Shown here in pieces: positions 23,377 through 27,541 of a stretch of 27,541 nt of DNA. The stretch comes from Ruminococcaceae bacterium UBA5413 (GTDB lineage: Bacteria; Bacillota; Clostridia; Oscillospirales; Acutalibacteraceae), in the NCBI GenBank assembly GCA_002409585.1, contig DHNP01000033.1, positions 1-27,541 of the forward strand, in the 5' to 3' direction. The stretch's first letter is position 1. Each line of letters starts with the position of its first letter. The position numbers were made by a program, and so were the translations under genes. The notes below the pieces were generated by a model. The model did no database searches. It had not been told where the DNA came from and saw only the letters and a program-made list of their open reading frames with translations.

Positions 23377-24333
23377 TCAGGTGTACATTGGCGAAACCGG
23401 CTTGTCCTTATAGATGCGCTCTATTGCCTCGGCAAAGACGGGCGCTACCGGCAAAACGTTTATCTTAGGTATTTTTTTCTCCGGAGGCAGGTCAATGGTG
23501 TCGAGTACCGTTATCTTTTTTATGGGGCTTTCCTCTATCCTTTGTATGGCCGGCCCCGAAAGGACCGCGTGGGTAGCGCAGGCGTTCACTTCAATCGCGC
23601 CGTTCTCCATTATAGCCTTGGCGGCGCTGCAGAGCGTACCCGCGGTGTCTATCATATCGTCAACAAGTATTACTTTTTTGCCTTTGACGTTGCCGATTAT
23701 GTTCATAACCTCACACTCGTTCGCTTTCGGGCGGCGTTTGTCAACTATGGCTATAGGGCAGCCTATCCTCTCGGCAAAGTTGCGCGCCCGGGTCACCGAG
23801 CCCAGGTCGGGGGATACTACAATGTATTCGTCAATATGGCCTTTTATTATTTCCCGCGCATATGCGGACAAAATCGGCACGCCGAAAAGGTGATCCACCG
23901 GAATGTTGAAAAAGCCCTGTATCTGCGTGGCGTGCAGGTCCATGGTAAGCACGCGGTTGGCGCCGGCGGTAGTTATGAGGTCGGCGCAGAGTTTTGCCGA
24001 GATCGGGTCGCGGGCCTTGGCCTTCCTGTCCTGGCGGGCATAGCCGAAGTACGGGATTACGGCCGTTATGCGCGCGGCAGAGGCCCTTTTCATGGCATCT
24101 ATCATAATAAGCAGTTCCATAAGGTTATTGTTTACCGGGGCGCACGTCGACTGCACTATAAAGCAGTCGGAGCCGCGCACCGACTCATAAAGTGAAACAG
24201 ACGTTTCCCCGTCGCTGAAAACGCCGGCGTCGCTTTTGCCAAGCGACAGGCCGAGGTACTTAGCTATCTCTCCGGCGACACGGCCGCTGGCGCTCTCCGC
24301 AAAAATCTTAATGTCTTTTCCATGAAAACTCAT
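23377..24333 (-). CDS. prs: Ribose-phosphate pyrophosphokinase (PRPP synthetase)
   Basis: This is a 318-residue class I enzyme. Motifs: RQDRKAKARDPISAKL (ATP site), DLHATQIQGFF (divalent metal and regulatory loop), KRRPKANE (catalytic flexible loop) and VILVDDMIDTAGTL (PRPP-binding loop). It makes PRPP from ribose 5-phosphate and ATP for purine, pyrimidine, His, Trp and NAD synthesis. The start is supported by GGGGGAT upstream of the ATG. The gene follows glmU by about 85 nt, the common glmU-prs order of Firmicutes. An imperfect hairpin at 24388-24420 lies in that gap. Confidence 0.97.
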   Translation of the reverse strand: MSFHGKDIKIFAESASGRVAGEIAKYLGLSLGKSDAGVFSDGETSVSLYESVRGSDCFIVQSTCAPVNNNLMELLIMIDAMKRASAARITAVIPYFGYARQDRKAKARDPISAKLCADLITTAGANRVLTMDLHATQIQGFFNIPVDHLFGVPILSAYAREIIKGHIDEYIVVSPDLGSVTRARNFAERIGCPIAIVDKRRPKANECEVMNIIGNVKGKKVILVDDMIDTAGTLCSAAKAIMENGAIEVNACATHAVLSGPAIQRIEESPIKKITVLDTIDLPPEKKIPKINVLPVAPVFAEAIERIYKDKPVSPMYT

Positions 24334-24418
24334 AATTTATCCCCCTGTTGATAACATATACATAAGTTTTATTAAGTAAAAGCATATAAGGCCCTGCCCT
24401 TTTTAGAAAGGCAAGGTC

Positions 24419-25474
24419 TTATACGGCTTTATTCGCATTTTCTGAAGCTGGATATATACATACTGAAAAAGGCTTTATATAAGTGCCGGTTTTTATAATG
24501 CCTCCCGTTATATGCACAGCATCAAGGTTAACGTTGTTTTCAACCGTGCAGTCTGTCAGAAGCGTGTTTGGGCCTAAAGTACAGCCGTCGCCTATGACAG
24601 TTTTTCCCATCAGCATAGTGCCAGGAAGTATGCGCACGTTTCTGCCTACCCTGACGTCCGGGCCTATAACAACGCCGTCAGTACACGGTATATCCGTCCC
24701 CGAAAGCATAAGCCCCTTAAGTACCCTCTCCCTTGCTATCCTGTTGAGCGCGCCGAGCTGCAGGCAGTCGTTTGCCCCCAAAGCCGCGTCCGGGCTTGCG
24801 GCCTTGTACGCGCATGCCCTTTTATTTTCACCTATAAGTATTTTTACGGCATCCGTAAGGTAATACTCTTTTTGCTTGTTGTCGTTTTTCAGCTTTTTAA
24901 GCACGTCAAGGAGGTCGCCCGTCTTAAACCAAAAAGCTCCGGAATTTATTTCTTTTATCATGCGCTGTCCCGGCGTGGCATCCTTCTGTTCGGTTATGGC
25001 TTTCAAAAGGCCCGTTTTTCCGTCGCGGACTATGCGGCCGTAGCCCGACGGGTCGTCCACCTCCGCGGATATAACAGTAACCGAACTGTCGTTTGCCACA
25101 TGCTCGCCGAGAGCGCCGGTTATCATCCCCGGCGAAATAAACGGCGCGTCGCCGTTCAGCACGAGCGTGTTCCCGCCCATTGAGTTAGCCGAAACAAACC
25201 CGGCAGCGGACATCACCGCGTGCCCCGTTCCGAGCTGTTCTTTCTGCAGCACACACTCGGCCGGGCTGCCGTTCCCCGCAATATAACTTTCTACTTTTTC
25301 GTGCATGAAACCAGTTACCACGCATGCCTTATCTATCCCCGAAAGGCGCACGGCGTCAAGGACCCATTGGAGCATGGGCTTAAAAAGCACCTGCGAAAGC
25401 ACCTTAGGGCGGTCACATTTCATCCTTTTGCCTTCACCCGCCGCAAGCAGGACGGCACAGTTGTTTGCCGGCAT
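24419..25474 (-). CDS. glmU: GlmU uridylyltransferase domain with truncated acetyltransferase part
   Basis: Start chosen at 25474 because AGGAG (25486-25482) is 7 nt upstream; frames to 25537 are open but poorly supported. This gives 351 residues against about 455 for normal GlmU. Residues ~5-230 are the pyrophosphorylase domain: LLAAGEGKRMKCDRPKVL, QLGTGHAV, NGDAPF, and GYGRIVRDG...I.E..DA. After the linker helix only about five hexapeptide turns remain (VVIGPDVRVGRNVRILPG, TVIGDGCTLGPNTLL). The protein stops at the point equal to the TIGPFARLRP segment, so the catalytic His and the acetyl-CoA-binding turns of the C-terminal domain are missing. It should make UDP-GlcNAc from GlcNAc-1-P; acetylation of GlcN-1-P must come from elsewhere. 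Too little space remains before prs for a frameshifted remainder. Confidence 0.9.
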   Translation of the reverse strand: MPANNCAVLLAAGEGKRMKCDRPKVLSQVLFKPMLQWVLDAVRLSGIDKACVVTGFMHEKVESYIAGNGSPAECVLQKEQLGTGHAVMSAAGFVSANSMGGNTLVLNGDAPFISPGMITGALGEHVANDSSVTVISAEVDDPSGYGRIVRDGKTGLLKAITEQKDATPGQRMIKEINSGAFWFKTGDLLDVLKKLKNDNKQKEYYLTDAVKILIGENKRACAYKAASPDAALGANDCLQLGALNRIARERVLKGLMLSGTDIPCTDGVVIGPDVRVGRNVRILPGTMLMGKTVIGDGCTLGPNTLLTDCTVENNVNLDAVHITGGIIKTGTYIKPFSVCIYPASENANKAV

Positions 25475-25805
25475 TGAAGCACTCCTCATAAAGTGGTTTA
25501 TTCTCCTGTCTTTATTTGTCGAAAATCGCGTACCCACCTAAGCGGCCCTGCGGCCCTTAAAGTGAACGATGCTTCATTTACATATCATATTATCTCATAT
25601 AAATTACTTTTTTCAAGTGATATTGTTAAATAAAATACTCTTTTTGTTAAAATTATAAAAATACATATTAAAAATATTGTCCGCATAAGGCCGCTTTTCA
25701 CCAAAAACAGCTGGAATTTTAACCGATTGTTTGCTATAATACGAGTTAGACGATTAAAACGCATTATTCTCGTCAAATGTTAAAATTATTACAGGAGGTA
25801 TTTTT
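25475..25805. other. Divergent intergenic region glmU-ppdK
   Basis: 331 nt, AT-rich from about 25590. It contains the ppdK promoter. I see no clear promoter for glmU and no further gene. Confidence 0.5.
25732..25740 (+). promoter_or_regulatory. Extended -10 promoter of ppdK
   Basis: TGC directly precedes TATAAT (25735-25740), an extended -10 element. The -35 (about 25711-25717, TGGAA core) is weak, which an extended -10 can offset. The leader would be about 60 nt. Confidence 0.6.
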
Positions 25806-27541
25806 ATGAGTTACAAATACGTGTACCTATTTTCCGAAGGGAATGCGGGTATGCGGAACCTTCTCGGCGGCAAAGGGGCAGGCCTTGCCGAGATGACCGG
25901 CCTTGGCCTTCCGGTTCCGCACGGTTTTACCATTACAACCGAAGCCTGCACGAAATACTATGACGACGGCCGTAAGATAAACGACGAAATCAAAGCGGAG
26001 ATTTTCGATTACCTGAAAAAGCTCGAAAGCGCCACAGGCAAGAAATTCGGCGATGCCAAAAATCCGCTCCTCGTTTCCGTCCGTTCCGGCGCAAGGGTAT
26101 CCATGCCAGGCATGATGGACACCATACTCAACCTCGGCCTTAACGACACCGTTGTCGAGGGCCTCGCGAAATTTACGGACAACCCGCGTTTCGCTTACGA
26201 CTCCTACCGCAGGTTCATACAGATGTTCTCAGACGTCGTAATGGAGCTGCCTAAGTCAGAGTTCGAAAAAATCATAGACGCGAAGAAAGCCAAAAAGGGC
26301 GTAAAGCAGGATATAGACCTTGACGAAAACGACATGAAGGACCTTGTCAAAGAGTTCAAGGCTTTCTATAAAGAGAAAAAGGGCGTCGACTTCCCGACGG
26401 AACCCGCAGACCAGCTCATGGAAGCGGTAAAGGCTGTTTTCCGTTCATGGGATAACCCGCGCGCCGACGTTTACCGCCGTATGAACGAAATCCCCTACTC
26501 ATGGGGCACCGCAGTAAACGTACAGGAAATGGTTTTCGGCAACTCGGGCGACAATTCCGGCACAGGCGTTGCGTTCACGAGGAACCCGGCGACAGGCGAA
26601 AAGAAACTGTTCGGCGAATACCTCATCAACGCGCAGGGCGAAGACGTCGTCGCGGGTATCCGCACGCCGCAGCCGATAGACCAGCTCAAAACCGACCTGC
26701 CCGACGTTTACAAGCAGTTCGCGACCGTCGCCAACACGCTTGAAAAGCATTACAGGGATATGCAGGACATGGAGTTTACCATTGAAAGCGGCAAGCTCTT
26801 CATGCTCCAGACAAGGAACGGCAAGCGCACCGCTAACGCCGCCCTTAAGATTGCCGTCGACATGGTCGACGAAGGCATGATAACCAAAGAAGAGGCTGTC
26901 CTCCGCGTAGAACCAAAACAGCTCGACTCGCTTCTCCACCCGCAGTTTGACGCCGAAGCAATCAAAAAAGCAAACTCCATCGGCCACGGCCTCGCGGCAT
27001 CTCCGGGCGCCGCATGCGGCAAAGTCGTATTTTCGGCTGACGACGCCAAGGCATGGAAAGCGCGCGGTGAAAAGGTCGTGCTCGTACGCCTTGAGACTTC
27101 TCCGGAAGACATCGAGGGCATGGCTTCAGCCGAAGGCATACTCACCGTACGCGGCGGCATGACTTCGCACGCGGCCGTTGTTGCCCGCGGCATGGGCACC
27201 TGCTGCGTGTCCGGCTGCGGTGAGATCGTCGTTGACTACAACAAAAAGCAGTTCACCCTCGGCGGCAAAACAATCAAAGAGGGCGACTATGTCTCCATTG
27301 ACGGTTCAACAGGTAAAATTTATGACACGGCCATCCCGACTGTACCGGCTTCCATTACCGGAAACTTCGGCCGCTTTATGGAGTGGGCCGACAAAGCGCG
27401 CAGGCTGCAGGTTTACACCAACGCCGACACGCCTAAGGACGCAAAGCAGGCACGCTCTTTCGGCGCCGAGGGCATAGGCCTTACGCGTACGGAGCACATG
27501 TTCTTCGAAGGCTCGCGCATTAAGGCTATGCGTGAAATGAT
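25806..27541 (+). CDS. ppdK: Pyruvate, phosphate dikinase (partial, runs off the right edge)
   Basis: 578 codons are present of about 880. The start is set by AGGAGG (25793-25798). The N-terminal ATP-grasp domain begins YKYVYLFSEGNAGMRNLLGGKGAGLAEM and includes SVRSGARVSMPGMMDTILNLG and NSGDNSGTGVAFTRNP. The central phosphohistidine domain has GGMTSHAAVVARGMG, with the swivelling His at residue 455, the position known for the Clostridium symbiosum enzyme. The window ends early in the PEP/pyruvate TIM barrel (GAEGIGLTRTEHMFF). It interconverts PEP + AMP + PPi with pyruvate + ATP + Pi, giving PPi-linked glycolysis in anaerobes. No frameshift is seen in the part shown. Confidence 0.97.
   Translation, partial: MSYKYVYLFSEGNAGMRNLLGGKGAGLAEMTGLGLPVPHGFTITTEACTKYYDDGRKINDEIKAEIFDYLKKLESATGKKFGDAKNPLLVSVRSGARVSMPGMMDTILNLGLNDTVVEGLAKFTDNPRFAYDSYRRFIQMFSDVVMELPKSEFEKIIDAKKAKKGVKQDIDLDENDMKDLVKEFKAFYKEKKGVDFPTEPADQLMEAVKAVFRSWDNPRADVYRRMNEIPYSWGTAVNVQEMVFGNSGDNSGTGVAFTRNPATGEKKLFGEYLINAQGEDVVAGIRTPQPIDQLKTDLPDVYKQFATVANTLEKHYRDMQDMEFTIESGKLFMLQTRNGKRTANAALKIAVDMVDEGMITKEEAVLRVEPKQLDSLLHPQFDAEAIKKANSIGHGLAASPGAACGKVVFSADDAKAWKARGEKVVLVRLETSPEDIEGMASAEGILTVRGGMTSHAAVVARGMGTCCVSGCGEIVVDYNKKQFTLGGKTIKEGDYVSIDGSTGKIYDTAIPTVPASITGNFGRFMEWADKARRLQVYTNADTPKDAKQARSFGAEGIGLTRTEHMFFEGSRIKAMREM

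Noticed and set aside
23374..24195. 273-codon plus-strand frame opposite prs
   Set aside because: It is antisense to a clear PRPP synthetase and has Tyr/Arg-rich composition typical of a shadow frame.
1..27541. CRISPR array, insertion sequence or rRNA
   Set aside because: No regularly spaced direct repeats, no transposase frame and no rRNA sequence were seen.

Overview
The window looks like a chromosomal segment of a gut-type anaerobic Firmicute, probably Clostridia close to Oscillospiraceae/Ruminococcaceae. The grounds are strong AGGAGG ribosome binding sites, sigma-A type promoters, TTG and GTG starts, a pyruvate phosphate dikinase, and a glmU-prs-pth-mfd gene order on one strand. Species cannot be read from the sequence.

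Region 1 (1-7290) is AT-richer accessory DNA. Nine plus-strand genes are packed together: two paralogous small proteins (the second fused to a GNAT-like domain), a DUF4315-like coiled coil, two proteins sharing an undescribed domain, a DUF3991/Toprim-like protein with an altered catalytic motif, a 62-residue orphan, a protein that reads as four tandem AbrB-like units, and a J-domain membrane protein. DUF4315-like and DUF3991/Toprim proteins are typical cargo of conjugative elements of Firmicutes, so I infer the end of an integrated element. No integrase, relaxase or VirB/D4 gene lies inside the window. The region ends with about 690 nt of highly structured non-coding DNA behind a near-perfect promoter. 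It stops at the 3' end of a tRNA-Leu(CAG) gene, a classic integration target. This is the most interesting part: a candidate large ornate RNA, in the same kind of setting as ROOL and GOLLD RNAs.

Region 2 (7291-14910) holds the tRNA-Leu gene with its own consensus promoter, then a minus-strand operon of an MMPL/RND-family transporter followed by a large secreted partner protein, then a plus-strand methyl-accepting chemotaxis protein.

Region 3 (14911-18951) holds a compact structured intergenic element, a translationally coupled HAD phosphatase/FUSC-like transporter pair, a family 4 uracil-DNA glycosylase, and a divergently transcribed PrsA/SurA-like lipoprotein foldase with a long leader.

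Region 4 (18952-27541) is core genome on the minus strand: glmU (truncated after the uridylyltransferase domain), prs, pth and mfd, which supply UDP-GlcNAc, PRPP, peptidyl-tRNA recycling and transcription-coupled repair. A divergent ppdK runs off the right edge.
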